From NCBI GenBank assembly GCA_947630215.1, contig CANRGX010000004.1:1-64000 (forward strand): a DNA stretch of 64,000 nucleotides, given 5' to 3'. The notes beneath the pieces were generated by a model. That model was not told the DNA's origin. It worked only from the letters and a program-made list of their open reading frames with translations, and made no database searches. How positions within the stretch are numbered: position 1 is the first letter of the stretch; the number at the start of each line of letters is the position of its first letter. Shown one piece after another: positions 45,011-53,856 of the stretch. Made by a program: the position numbers and the translations under genes. This DNA is from an uncultured Eisenbergiella sp. Lineage in GTDB: Bacteria > Bacillota > Clostridia > Lachnospirales > Lachnospiraceae.

Positions 45011-47134
45011 ATGACGGGAACGCTCAACATTGAAACGATATTTGGCCAGAATGTGTTTACCCTGGAAAAGATGAAGGAACGTCTGCCCCAAAAGGCCTAT
45101 GAGGAAGTGACGCGCGTCAGAACCCATGGCGGCCAGCTTTCCTCCGCCACGGCGGATATCGTGGCGCGGGCCATGAAGGACTGGGCGGTGGAGCACGGCG
45201 CCACCCATTACACCCACTGGTTTCAGCCGCTGACCGGCATTACCGCAGAAAAACACGATTCCTTTGTGACCCATCCCGACGAGGAAGGACGGATGCTTCT
45301 GGATTTTTCCGGGAAAGAGCTGATCAAGGGAGAGGCGGACGCGTCCTCTTTTCCCTCCGGTGGTCTGCGTTCCACGTTCGAGGCCAGGGGCTATACGGTC
45401 TGGGATATTACTTCGCCGGCCTTTCTCAAGGAGGACGCCACCGGCGTGATCCTGTGCGTGCCCACCGCGTTTTGTTCCTATAAGGGCGAGGCGCTGGACA
45501 AAAAAACGCCGCTGCTGCGTTCCATGGAGGCGCTGTCCCAGCAGGCCATGCGCATTGTGCGGATTTTTCATCCGGACACGACGGCCACAAAGGTCATTCC
45601 GTCCGTGGGAGCGGAGCAGGAGTATTTTCTCATCGACCGCAGCAAATATCTGAAGCGAAAGGATCTGATCTTTTCCGGGCGCACGCTGTTCGGCGCGCCC
45701 GCGCCCAAGGGGCAGGAGCTGGAGGATCATTATTTCGGCGTCATCCGGGAACGGGTGGGCGCGTTTATGAAGGATCTGAATATTGAACTGTGGAAGCTGG
45801 GCGTCACCGCCAAGACCCAGCACAACGAGGTGGCTCCGGCCCAGCATGAACTGGCGCCGGTCTATGAGACGGCCAACATTGCCATGGATCACAACCAGCT
45901 GGTGATGGAGACCATGAAGAAGGTGGCGGAGCGCCATAATCTGCGCTGTCTGCTGCACGAGAAGCCCTTTGCGGGGGTCAACGGATCCGGCAAGCATGAC
46001 AACTGGTCCATCAGCACGGATACCGGCATGAATCTGCTGGATCCCGGGGAAACGCCCAACGAAAACGTACAGTTTCTCCTGGTGCTGGCCTGTGTCATGA
46101 AGGCGGTGGATACCCATGCGGACCTGCTCCGGCGCAGCGCGTCCAACGTGGGCAACGATCTGCGCCTGGGCGCCAACGAAGCCCCTCCGGCCATTGTTTC
46201 CATTTTCCTGGGATCGCAGCTGGAGGATGTGGTGCGGCAGCTGGTGGAAACGGGAGAGGCCCGCAATCTGTTGGAGGCCTCCACCTTACATACCGGCGTG
46301 TCCACCGTACCGGATCTGCATATGGACGCGACGGATCGCAACCGCACCTCGCCGTTTGCCTTTACGGGAAATAAGTTCGAGTTTCGTATGGTCGGTTCCT
46401 CCGATTCCATCGGCAGTCCCACCACTACCATCAACGCCATTGTGGCGGAAGCGTTCTGCGAGGCCGCGGATCGGATCGAGGCGGCCGGAGAGGACGGCAG
46501 GGAACAGGCGATCCACGATGTGATCAAGGAGTTTATGACGAAGCACCGGCGCATCATTTTCAACGGGGACGGCTATTCCGAAGCCTGGATCAGGGAGGCG
46601 CGGCGCAGGGGGCTGCCCAATTATAAAAGCATGATCGATTCCATTGAGGCGCTGACCACGGACAAGGCCATCCGTCTGTACGAACGGTTCGGGATTTACA
46701 ACCGGGCCGAGCTGGAGTCCCGCAAGGAAATCCTGTATGAAACCTACAGCAAGACCGTCAATATTGAGGCGCTGACGATGATCGATATGGCGTCCCGGGA
46801 TCTGCTGCCGGCGGTCATCCGGTACAGCCGGGAGCTGGCCGAAACGGTGAACGCGGCAAAGACGGCGGGATCCGAGGCGGCTGTGGCCGCTGCGCTCTTG
46901 CGGGATATCAACGAATCCCTGATCAAGGCCACCGGCGCGCTGGAAGGATTAAAATGGAAGGAAAAGGAAGGGCAGCTTTTGAAGGGGGACGTGAAACGGC
47001 AGGCCTTCTTCTATCGGGATACGGTGGTGCCCGCCATGGCGGAGCTGCGCGCGCCCATCGACAGGCTGGAGACCATGGTGGACCGGACATTCTGGCCCGT
47101 GCCGGTCTATTCGGATCTGCTGTTTGAGGTCTGA
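45011..47134 (+). CDS. glnN: type III glutamine synthetase
   Basis: GlnN makes glutamine from glutamate, ammonia and ATP. The 707-residue length is typical of GSIII and much longer than GSI. Motifs include FTHWFQ-type THYTHWFQPLTG near 71, GAEQEYFLID near 200, KTQHNEVAPAQHELAPVYE near 268, GVNGSGKHDNWS near 320 and NRTSPFAFTGNKFEFR near 442. It begins one base after the trhP stop with ATG 45011, so it may share that transcript. A tRNA gene with its own promoter follows. Confidence 0.95.
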   Translation: MTGTLNIETIFGQNVFTLEKMKERLPQKAYEEVTRVRTHGGQLSSATADIVARAMKDWAVEHGATHYTHWFQPLTGITAEKHDSFVTHPDEEGRMLLDFSGKELIKGEADASSFPSGGLRSTFEARGYTVWDITSPAFLKEDATGVILCVPTAFCSYKGEALDKKTPLLRSMEALSQQAMRIVRIFHPDTTATKVIPSVGAEQEYFLIDRSKYLKRKDLIFSGRTLFGAPAPKGQELEDHYFGVIRERVGAFMKDLNIELWKLGVTAKTQHNEVAPAQHELAPVYETANIAMDHNQLVMETMKKVAERHNLRCLLHEKPFAGVNGSGKHDNWSISTDTGMNLLDPGETPNENVQFLLVLACVMKAVDTHADLLRRSASNVGNDLRLGANEAPPAIVSIFLGSQLEDVVRQLVETGEARNLLEASTLHTGVSTVPDLHMDATDRNRTSPFAFTGNKFEFRMVGSSDSIGSPTTTINAIVAEAFCEAADRIEAAGEDGREQAIHDVIKEFMTKHRRIIFNGDGYSEAWIREARRRGLPNYKSMIDSIEALTTDKAIRLYERFGIYNRAELESRKEILYETYSKTVNIEALTMIDMASRDLLPAVIRYSRELAETVNAAKTAGSEAAVAAALLRDINESLIKATGALEGLKWKEKEGQLLKGDVKRQAFFYRDTVVPAMAELRAPIDRLETMVDRTFWPVPVYSDLLFEV

Positions 47135-47168
47135 AATTCTGCCGTCTTTGGAAACAGAAAAAAAGTGC

Positions 47169-47197
47169 TTGCATTTTATGTGGGTTTTTGGTATAGT
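47169..47197 (+). promoter_or_regulatory. promoter of the tRNA-Gln gene
   Basis: TTGCAT (47169-47174) and TATAGT (47192-47197) are separated by exactly 17 bases, 40 bases before the tRNA 5' end. Confidence 0.8.
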
Positions 47198-47236
47198 AAA
47201 TGAGCGCGAGGGAAAAGATAGGAAAAGCGCAGGTTT

Positions 47237-47308
47237 AGGGCTATCGCCAAACGGTAAGGCAACGGACTCTGACTCCGTCATTTCCAGGTTCGAATCCTGG
47301 TAGCCCTG
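47237..47308 (+). tRNA. tRNA-Gln (anticodon CTG)
   Basis: The 72-base sequence folds into a cloverleaf: acceptor AGGGCTA (47237-47243) pairs with TAGCCCT (47301-47307), discriminator G; anticodon stem ACGGA/TCCGT with loop CTCTGAC, giving CTG; T-arm CCAGG-TTCGAAT-CCTGG (47284-47300). It reads the CAG codon for glutamine. The 3' CCA is not encoded. It has its own promoter and terminator. Confidence 0.95.
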
Positions 47309-47317
47309 TGAAGCAGA

Positions 47318-47345
47318 CCCGGCAGAGACAGACTGCCGGGTTTTT
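47318..47345 (+). terminator. terminator of the tRNA-Gln gene
   Basis: CCCGGCAG (47318-47325) and CTGCCGGG (47333-47340) form a perfect eight-pair stem followed by five T's. Confidence 0.92.
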
Positions 47346-47464
47346 GCGTGAAAAAGAAGATTTCAAAAAGGCGGCGGAAGTGTTTGCTATTTTGCCCGGC
47401 CCGCGTTATGATAAAAGCAGCAAAAGAGACGGGCCTTTGGACGCCCGCAGGCGGGAGGAAAATC

Positions 47465-49489
47465 ATGAGATTCGTAGAAGAAAACGGGGCGCTGGTGTTT
47501 TATCATGGCGGAGAGATGGGCCGGATCGAGGCCTGGGGGAAGGATGCTTTCCGCGTCCGCGCCACTATGCTTGGAAAATTCAGCGAAAAAGAGTGGGCAC
47601 TGACCGAGAAGGTGCCGGAAGCTGACGTGCAGGTTACCATCGGAGAAGAGGATCACTGGGTGGGGGACGGCGCCGTTGATAAGCGTCCCATCGCGTCCGT
47701 GACAAACGGCCGTCTGAAGGCGGTGGTGAATTTTGCGGGCGTGATTTCCTTTTATCGGGACAACAGTCTGATCCTGCGGGAGTATTACCGGGCCTATGAC
47801 GGCACGCTGTCCCGGGAGAGCCGGTGCTTAAAGGTGGTCAACCGGGAGTGGAAGGGGATCATCGGCGGCAGCGAGTATGCCTTAAAGACGAAGTTTGAAA
47901 GCAACGACGGGGAAAAGATTTTCGGGATGGGTCAGTACCAGCAGCCCTATATGGATCTGAAGGGCTGCACGCTGGAGCTGGCGCAGCGCAATTCCCAGAT
48001 TTCCGTGCCCTTTGCGGTCTCCTCTCTGGGATATGGATTTTTATGGAACAATCCGGCCGTAGGGCAGGTCACCTTCGGCAAGAATTATACGGAGTGGGTC
48101 GCCAGATCCACCAGGGAAATGGACTACTGGATCACAGCAGCGGACGGGCCGAAGCAGATTCTGGAAAAGTATACGCAGGCCACGGGACACGCGGATATGT
48201 TCCCGGAGGAGCTGATGGGGTTATGGCAGTGCAAGCTCCGCTACCGGACGCAGGAGGAAGTGCTGGAGGTGGCGCATCGGTATCAGGAGGAAGGCATCAA
48301 AATCGACCAGATCGTCATCGACTTTTTCCACTGGACCGTGCAGGGCGACTGGAAATTCGATAAAACGTACTGGCCGGATCCCAAGGCCATGGTGGACGAA
48401 CTGCACCGCATGGGCATCCGGGTCATCGTTTCCGTCTGGCCTTCGGTGGATCGAAAGAGCGAGAATTTTGCCCCGATGATGGAAAAGGGACTGCTGATCC
48501 GCACGGAGCGCGGCGCGGCGCAGACCTACGACTACCAGGGGGACTGTGTGGAGATCGATCCCTTCAATCCGGAGACCCGGAAATATGTCTGGGAGGTCTG
48601 CAAAAAGAATTACTACGATTACGGGTTTGACGCCTTCTGGCTGGATAATTCCGAGCCGGATTACGGCGTATACGATTTTGAAAACTACCGGTACTGCGAC
48701 GGGCCGGCGCTGGCGATCAGCAATCTCTATCCGCAGATGTACAGCCGGGTTTTTTATGACGAAATGAGCAAGGCGGGCCGGGGGCCGGTAGTGAATCTGC
48801 TTCGCAGCGCCTGGGCGGGTTCCCAGAAGTACGGCAACGTGGTCTGGTCCGGCGATGTCCCCAGCACCTTTGAAGCCTTTGCGGATCAGCTCCAGGGCGG
48901 CCTGAACATGGGGCTGGCGGGAATCCCCTGGTGGACCACGGACGTGGGCGGATTCATGACGGACGACGTGAACGACCCCGATTTCAGACAGCTGCTCATC
49001 CGTTGGTATCAGTTCGCGGTATTTTCCGCCGTTTTACGGATGCACGGCGACCGGGGCCCCTACAATATCCCCGCTCTGGACGACAGGGACTGGGGCGGCG
49101 GCTATCTGCATACGGGACAGCCCAACGAACTGTGGAGCTACGGGGAGGAAAATTACCGGATCATGAAGAAGTATTATGATCTGAGAATCTCCATGCACGA
49201 TTATATCCGTTCGCTGTACGAGGAAGCGCATCTCAACGGTTCGCCGCTGATTCGGCCCATGTTCTATGAGTTCCCGGAGGATGAGACGTGCTGGGAGCTT
49301 CAGGATCAGTATATGTTCGGGGAGAAATACCTGGTGGCGCCGATCCTGCACTTAAATGAATTTGCCCGCAGGGTCTATCTCCCGAAGGGACAGTGGCGCC
49401 TGACCTCCACCGGAGAGACGCTGGAGGGCGGCAGAACGGTCAGTGTGGACGCGCCGCTGGATTATATGCCGGTGTTCGAGAGGATTTGA
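47465..49489 (+). CDS. glycoside hydrolase family 31 (alpha-xylosidase/alpha-glucosidase type)
   Basis: GH31 enzymes cleave alpha-linked glucose or xylose with retention. The 674-residue protein has an N-terminal beta-sandwich (to about residue 230), then the TIM barrel with the nucleophile region FWLDNSEPDYG (Asp394) and the acid/base region VVWSGDVPSTFEA (Asp464), followed by GIPWWTTDVGGF. The two aspartates are intact. No signal peptide is seen, so substrates must be imported. I start at ATG 47465 after GGGAGG; the frame is open upstream but overlaps the tRNA terminator. Together with the GH120-like gene it points to use of xylose-decorated plant glycans. Confidence 0.9.
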   Translation: MRFVEENGALVFYHGGEMGRIEAWGKDAFRVRATMLGKFSEKEWALTEKVPEADVQVTIGEEDHWVGDGAVDKRPIASVTNGRLKAVVNFAGVISFYRDNSLILREYYRAYDGTLSRESRCLKVVNREWKGIIGGSEYALKTKFESNDGEKIFGMGQYQQPYMDLKGCTLELAQRNSQISVPFAVSSLGYGFLWNNPAVGQVTFGKNYTEWVARSTREMDYWITAADGPKQILEKYTQATGHADMFPEELMGLWQCKLRYRTQEEVLEVAHRYQEEGIKIDQIVIDFFHWTVQGDWKFDKTYWPDPKAMVDELHRMGIRVIVSVWPSVDRKSENFAPMMEKGLLIRTERGAAQTYDYQGDCVEIDPFNPETRKYVWEVCKKNYYDYGFDAFWLDNSEPDYGVYDFENYRYCDGPALAISNLYPQMYSRVFYDEMSKAGRGPVVNLLRSAWAGSQKYGNVVWSGDVPSTFEAFADQLQGGLNMGLAGIPWWTTDVGGFMTDDVNDPDFRQLLIRWYQFAVFSAVLRMHGDRGPYNIPALDDRDWGGGYLHTGQPNELWSYGEENYRIMKKYYDLRISMHDYIRSLYEEAHLNGSPLIRPMFYEFPEDETCWELQDQYMFGEKYLVAPILHLNEFARRVYLPKGQWRLTSTGETLEGGRTVSVDAPLDYMPVFERI

Positions 49490-49493
49490 CAGC

Positions 49494-50201
49494 ATGTATA
49501 CCTTTGAAAGCAGAGTACGCTTCAGTGAGACGGACGAAAAGGATCTTTTGTCCGTCCCCGGTATTGTGGATTATTTTCAGGACACGTCCACGTTCCAGTC
49601 GGAGGATCTGGGACTGGGGGTCGGGTATTTGCGAACCAAAGATCTGGTCTGGGTGGTGAACGCCTGGCAGATTGTGATTTGCCGGCGCCCGGCGCTGGGA
49701 GAACGGATTCGGCTGGGCACCCTGCCCTATGAGTTCAAGGGCTTTTTGGGGCTGCGCAACTTTCTGATGGAGGATGCAGCGGGAAACCGGCTGGCGGCGG
49801 CCAATTCCATCTGGACGCTTTTAAATCCCAAGACCGGCCTGCCGGCCCGGCCCACGGCAGAGATGTATGAACGCTACGCGCTGGAGCCCAGGCTGGAGAT
49901 GGACTATGCGCCCCGCAAGATCGCGCTGCCGCCAAACGGCGTGGAGAAGGAACGCTTTTTCATAGGCAGACAGCATCTGGACAGCAACCATCATGTAAAC
50001 AACGGTCAGTATGTGCATATGGCCATGGAATATCTGCCGCCCGGATTTTCGGTGGGACAGCTGCGGGCAGAATATAAACGGCAGGCCCATCTGGGCGATG
50101 AAATGGTCCCGGTTCTCTATGAACAGGACAGGAAAGTGATAACGGCGCTCAACGGGGCCGACGGGCTGCCCTATGCGGTGGTGGAGTTTGCCCCCGCCTG
50201 A
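49494..50201 (+). CDS. acyl-ACP thioesterase
   Basis: These double hot-dog enzymes release fatty acids from acyl carrier protein. The 235-residue protein belongs to the plant FatA/FatB-like bacterial group: the N-terminal half has RVRFSETDEKDLLSVPGIVDYFQD, and the second half has the conserved Asn-His region DSNHHVNNGQYVHMAMEY near residues 163-180, where D/N-x-N-x-H forms the active site. It starts 5 bases after the GH31 stop, without a strong ribosome binding site, so translational coupling is likely. Its metabolic role here (lipid turnover or release of free acids) is unknown. Confidence 0.9.
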   Translation: MYTFESRVRFSETDEKDLLSVPGIVDYFQDTSTFQSEDLGLGVGYLRTKDLVWVVNAWQIVICRRPALGERIRLGTLPYEFKGFLGLRNFLMEDAAGNRLAAANSIWTLLNPKTGLPARPTAEMYERYALEPRLEMDYAPRKIALPPNGVEKERFFIGRQHLDSNHHVNNGQYVHMAMEYLPPGFSVGQLRAEYKRQAHLGDEMVPVLYEQDRKVITALNGADGLPYAVVEFAPA

Positions 50202-50238
50202 CTGCGCGGACGAAAAAGGAAGAACGTAGGGAAAGAGC

Positions 50239-51072
50239 ATGTTGGAATTAGGAAAGACACAGGAACTGACGGTCGTAAAAAAAGTGGACTTCGGCGTCTA
50301 TCTGGCCCAGGGCCGGGGGGAGGAAGAAACGGTACTGCTGCCTGCCCGGCAGGTGCCGGAGGGAACCGGACTGGGGGACAGGATCCGCGTTTTTCTGTAC
50401 CGGGATTCCCAGGATCGCCCGATTGCCACCACCGCGGTTCCCAAGATCCAGCTTTCGGAGGTAGTAGAGCTGGCCGTCGTGCAGACGGGAAAGATCGGCG
50501 CTTTTCTGGACTGGGGGCTGGAAAAGGATCTGCTGCTGCCCTTCCGGGAGCAGACGTATGCGGTGACGGTAGGGGAACGGTTCCCGGTGGCGCTGTATGT
50601 GGACAAGAGCGGGCGTCTTTGCGCGACCATGAAAATCTATCCCTATCTGAAAAAGGACAGTCCCTATCACAGGGACGACAGGGTACGGGGTTACGTCTAT
50701 GAGATCAGCCGGCAGTTCGGCGCGTTTGTGGCAGTGGACAGTAAGTATTCGGGACGGATTCCCGCCAGGGAATTTTTCGGTCAGGCGCGCGTGGGAGACA
50801 GGATTGAGGCCAGAGTCACCCGGGTGCATGAGGACGGGAAGCTGGATTTGAGTATGCGGGAAAAGGCCTATCTGCAGATCGGGCCGGACGCGGAACGGGT
50901 GCTTTCCCTCATCGAAAGCTGCGGGGGGACGCTCCCCTTTTCGGACAAGGCTTCTCCGGAGCAGATCCGCCGGGAGACCGGCATGAGCAAGAACGAGTTT
51001 AAGCGTGCCGTGGGGAACCTGCTGAAGGAGGGAAAGATCCAAATCGGGGAACATTCGATCCGGAAATTGTAA
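50239..51072 (+). CDS. cvfB: CvfB-like S1 RNA-binding protein
   Basis: CvfB (YitL) proteins contain tandem S1 RNA-binding domains and a C-terminal winged helix, and influence virulence gene expression in Staphylococcus. The 277-residue protein shows successive S1-like strands (LTVVKKVDFGVYLA, VVQTGKIGAFLDWGL, RGYVYEISRQFGAFVAVD) and ends with the winged helix (IRRETGMSKNEFKRAVGNLLKEGKI). Length is normal. ATG 50239 is preceded by AGGGAAAG. Not linked functionally to its neighbours in any obvious way. Confidence 0.9.
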   Translation: MLELGKTQELTVVKKVDFGVYLAQGRGEEETVLLPARQVPEGTGLGDRIRVFLYRDSQDRPIATTAVPKIQLSEVVELAVVQTGKIGAFLDWGLEKDLLLPFREQTYAVTVGERFPVALYVDKSGRLCATMKIYPYLKKDSPYHRDDRVRGYVYEISRQFGAFVAVDSKYSGRIPAREFFGQARVGDRIEARVTRVHEDGKLDLSMREKAYLQIGPDAERVLSLIESCGGTLPFSDKASPEQIRRETGMSKNEFKRAVGNLLKEGKIQIGEHSIRKL

Positions 51073-51117
51073 AAAATCACGAAGAAATGCCGCCGGAACC
51101 GGAAGGAAAAGTAAAAC

Positions 51118-51146
51118 TTGCCAAAATTGGGGAATCGTGCTACACT
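51118..51146 (+). promoter_or_regulatory. promoter of the TagA-like gene
   Basis: TTGCCA (51118-51123) and TACACT (51141-51146) have a 17-base spacer, and TG two bases before the -10 makes it an extended -10. Transcription would start near 51153. Confidence 0.7.
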
Positions 51147-51198
51147 ACAAAGACAGGGCAATTTTCCAAGTTTCGCTTTCGGTTATACGGGGGATAAA

Positions 51199-51867
51199 AT
51201 GAGAAGATATTCGATTTTGGGCGTCTCCCTCTCCGATCATTCCGCGAGGGAGGCGGTCAGGCTGGCAGAGAGCTATCTGCACAGCGGCGTGCTGAATACG
51301 GCCGCCTGTCTGACTGTGCAGACACTGGCGCAGGCCTCGCAGGACGAACGGCAGAAAACGCTTCTGGAAGCTACGGATCTGACGTTCTGCGCGGAGACGG
51401 GGATTCTGGAGGCCGCCGGGATTGCCGGCGCAGGGCGTGTGCGGGAGGTTGCGGATCAGATTTTTTTGCGGCTCTTTCTGCGGCGGCTGGCGAAGCGGCA
51501 GGATCGGGTTTTTCTGCTGGGCGGCACCACCGGGGAGGCGGAGGCGCTGATGGAGGCGCTGGTACTGGAACAGGACGGATTGAATATCATAGGCTGCAGG
51601 AGCTACGAGGAGTTTGATTCCAGCCCCGAACGGCTTATGAACGCGCTCAACGGGGCCGCGCCGCAGGTGATCCTGTCCCGAATGGCCTGGCCGGTGGATT
51701 TGGAGCTGATGCACGACGGGAGACGGTATCTGAACGCGGAGCTTTGGATGCTGTTGTCTGAGGAGCCTTTTTTTGGCAAGACCAGACAGACGGTTTTTGA
51801 AACGATCCGGAAAAAACTGTTTCAAAGAAAGGTAAATGAGTACAACGAAGACCAGACGGCCCGCTGA
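51199..51867 (+). CDS. divergent WecG/TagA/CpsF-family-like protein
   Basis: TagA-type enzymes transfer N-acetylmannosamine onto a lipid carrier in teichoic acid synthesis. The 222-residue protein has the fold pattern (YSILGVSLSDHSAREAVRLAE at the start, DRVFLLGGTTGEAEALMEAL near residues 108-127, NIIGCRSYEEF). However, the catalytic Asp motif PDG is replaced by CAETG, and the C-terminal PKQE and RAP-type motifs are not recognisable, with VILSRMAWPVDLELM in their place. It may be inactive or have another substrate. ATG 51199 follows GGGGGA; an own promoter is at 51118-51146. No other teichoic acid genes are adjacent. Confidence 0.6.
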   Translation: MRRYSILGVSLSDHSAREAVRLAESYLHSGVLNTAACLTVQTLAQASQDERQKTLLEATDLTFCAETGILEAAGIAGAGRVREVADQIFLRLFLRRLAKRQDRVFLLGGTTGEAEALMEALVLEQDGLNIIGCRSYEEFDSSPERLMNALNGAAPQVILSRMAWPVDLELMHDGRRYLNAELWMLLSEEPFFGKTRQTVFETIRKKLFQRKVNEYNEDQTAR

Positions 51868-51882
51868 TGCGGACCGTTTTAT
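51858..51882 (+). terminator. possible terminator overlapping the TagA-like stop codon
   Basis: GGCCCGC and GCGGACC form a seven-pair stem with one mismatch around TGAT (which includes the stop codon) and lead into GTTTT. Confidence 0.5.
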
Positions 51883-51888
51883 GATAAC

Positions 51889-51990
51889 TTGCATAAATTT
51901 TTTGTGATTTCCTATAGCTTTTTTTGTTATTATCTTTTAAAATGTAGAAGGGGATAGCATTTTGCAGTACCGAAGCGACCGTGTCGCTTC
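51889..51990 (+). promoter_or_regulatory. promoter and leader hairpin of the CdaR-like regulator
   Basis: TTGCAT (51889-51894) and TATAGC (51913-51918) are 18 bases apart. Downstream, GAAGCGAC (51972-51979) and GTCGCTTC (51983-51990) form a perfect stem with a three-base loop, followed by CTTTTG. The hairpin could be a leader attenuator or a DNA operator. Confidence 0.45.
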
Positions 51991-52018
51991 CTTTTGCGTT
52001 GTGTGGAGGAGAAGGGGT

Positions 52019-53104
52019 ATGATTTCAAATCAGGTTTTGCAGAGTACGGTGGAGGGGCTGAGAGCGATCACGAGGACGGAACTGTGCGTCATGGATGTGG
52101 ACGGCAAGACCATTGCTTCCACTTCCGAGGAGCTGGAGAGATGCACGCCGACCGCCAGGGCCTTTGCGGACTCTCCGGCGGACAGCCAGGAGGTTCAGGG
52201 GAACCAGTTCTTTAAAATATATGACGAACAGCAGCTGGAATACATTCTGATCGCGGGCGGATCGGGAGAGAATGTCTATATGTTCGGCAAGATGGCGGCG
52301 TTCCAGATCCAGAATCTGCTGGTTGCCTACAAAGAACGGTTTGACAAGGACAATTTCATCAAGAACCTGCTTTTGGACAATCTGCTCCTGGTGGACATTT
52401 ACAGCCGTGCGAAAAAGCTGCATATCCCGTCGGACGCGGATCGGGTGGTGCTGATTGTAGAAAGCGGCAACCGGGACAGCAACACGCTGGAGCTGGTGCG
52501 CAGTGCTTTCACCGGCAGCGCGCATGATTTTGTGACGGCCGTGGACGAAAACACCGTGATTCTGGTCAAGGAGCTGCAGGATAGCGACGAAAACCAGGAG
52601 ATTGAGAAGACAGCGGCCTATATCATAGAGTGTCTGGAACGGGAAGGCATCCGGGGGAACCGCGTTTCCTACGGCACGGTGGTCCGGGAGATCAAAGAGG
52701 TCAGCCGTTCCTATAAAGAAGCGAAAATGGCGCTGGACGTGGGGAAGATCTTCTTCGATGAGCGCGCCATTATCGCCTACAGCGAGCTGGGGATAGGGCG
52801 CCTGATCTATCAGCTTCCGATTCCGCTTTGCAAAATGTTTATCCGGGAGATCTTCGGAGGAAAGAGCCCGGATGAGTTTGACGAGGAAACGCTGATGACC
52901 ATCAGCAAGTTTTTCGAGAACAGTCTGAACGTTTCAGAGACGAGCCGTCAGCTTTTCATCCACCGCAACACGCTGGTCTACCGGCTGGACAAGCTGCAGA
53001 AAAGCACGGGACTGGATCTGCGCGTGTTTGAAGATGCCATTACGTTCAAAATCGCGCTGATGGTAGTGAAGTACATGAGATACATGGAAACCTACGAATA
53101 TTAG
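52019..53104 (+). CDS. CdaR/PucR-type transcriptional regulator
   Basis: The 361-residue protein ends with the PucR C-terminal helix-turn-helix (SLNVSETSRQLFIHRNTLVYRLDKLQ spread over residues 303-330), a family that includes CdaR sugar-diacid regulators. The N-terminal part resembles the sugar-diacid sensing domain (ITRTELCVMDVDGKTIAST near residue 17), and the middle (VLIVESG to SYGTVVREIKEVSRSYKEAKMALD) is the degenerate GGDEF-like CdaR domain. ATG 52019 follows GGAGGAG. It stands 14 bases before ftsE, an unusual partner for such a regulator; the target is unknown. Confidence 0.85.
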   Translation: MISNQVLQSTVEGLRAITRTELCVMDVDGKTIASTSEELERCTPTARAFADSPADSQEVQGNQFFKIYDEQQLEYILIAGGSGENVYMFGKMAAFQIQNLLVAYKERFDKDNFIKNLLLDNLLLVDIYSRAKKLHIPSDADRVVLIVESGNRDSNTLELVRSAFTGSAHDFVTAVDENTVILVKELQDSDENQEIEKTAAYIIECLEREGIRGNRVSYGTVVREIKEVSRSYKEAKMALDVGKIFFDERAIIAYSELGIGRLIYQLPIPLCKMFIREIFGGKSPDEFDEETLMTISKFFENSLNVSETSRQLFIHRNTLVYRLDKLQKSTGLDLRVFEDAITFKIALMVVKYMRYMETYEY

Positions 53105-53118
53105 GAGAGGAAACGGAT

Positions 53119-53856
53119 TTGGGACTTTTTGGGAAGAAGAAGAAAAAGAAAAAGGACAACAATGTCGCAATCATGATGGAAAATGTGACGAAATCCTATT
53201 CAAAAGGGGTTCCTGCGCTGGACGGGATCAGCGTCACGGTGAAAAAGGGCGAGTTTGTGTTTATCGTGGGGGACAGCGGATCGGGCAAGTCCACGTTCAT
53301 CAAGCTGCTCATGCGGGAATTGAAGCCTACCAAGGGCAGAGTCGTGGTGCAGGGAGAGGATCTGGGGGCGATGAAGAACCGCAAGATCCCCAAGTTCAGG
53401 CGCAACATCGGGATTGTGTTCCAGGATTTCCGTCTGCTGAATGATCGGAACGTCTATGAAAATGTGGCCTTCGCCCAGCGTATCGTGCAGGCCCCGGCAA
53501 AGGACATGAAAAAGAACGTGACCAACGCGCTGACGGTGGTGGGACTGGCCGGTAAGTATAAGGCCAAGACCAGCCAGCTTTCCGGCGGCGAGCAGCAGAG
53601 GGTGGCGGTGGCGCGCGCACTGGTGAACAATCCGCCGATTCTGCTGGCCGATGAGCCTACCGGCAATCTGGATCCGAAAAATTCCTGGGAGATTATGCAG
53701 CTGCTTGACAAGATCAACAGGGAGCGCAAGACCACCATTCTCGTGGTGACGCACAACCGGGAGATCGTCAACGCCATGAAGAAGCGCGTCATTACCATCA
53801 GGAAGGGCATCGTCATCAGCGACGAGGAAGAAGGCGGATACATCGATGAGGATTAG
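53119..53856 (+). CDS. ftsE: cell division ATP-binding protein FtsE
   Basis: FtsE with FtsX forms a membrane complex that activates peptidoglycan hydrolases. The 245-residue ABC ATPase has Walker [10 protein letters not shown] (residues 51-59), signature [15 protein letters not shown] near 153-167 and Walker [13 protein letters not shown] near 173-184. The start TTG 53119 has GGAGAGG eight bases upstream, which adds a Lys-rich leader ([14 protein letters not shown]) absent from most FtsE proteins; ATG 53173 would give the usual start but lacks a ribosome binding site. It overlaps ftsX by 11 bases. Confidence 0.95.
   Translation: MGLFGKKKKKKKDNNVAIMMENVTKSYSKGVPALDGISVTVKKGEFVFIVGDSGSGKSTFIKLLMRELKPTKGRVVVQGEDLGAMKNRKIPKFRRNIGIVFQDFRLLNDRNVYENVAFAQRIVQAPAKDMKKNVTNALTVVGLAGKYKAKTSQLSGGEQQRVAVARALVNNPPILLADEPTGNLDPKNSWEIMQLLDKINRERKTTILVVTHNREIVNAMKKRVITIRKGIVISDEEEGGYIDED

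Noticed and set aside
45011-47134. Search for a glutamine riboswitch or T-box before glnN
   Set aside because: The trhP stop is one base before the glnN start, leaving no room for a leader.
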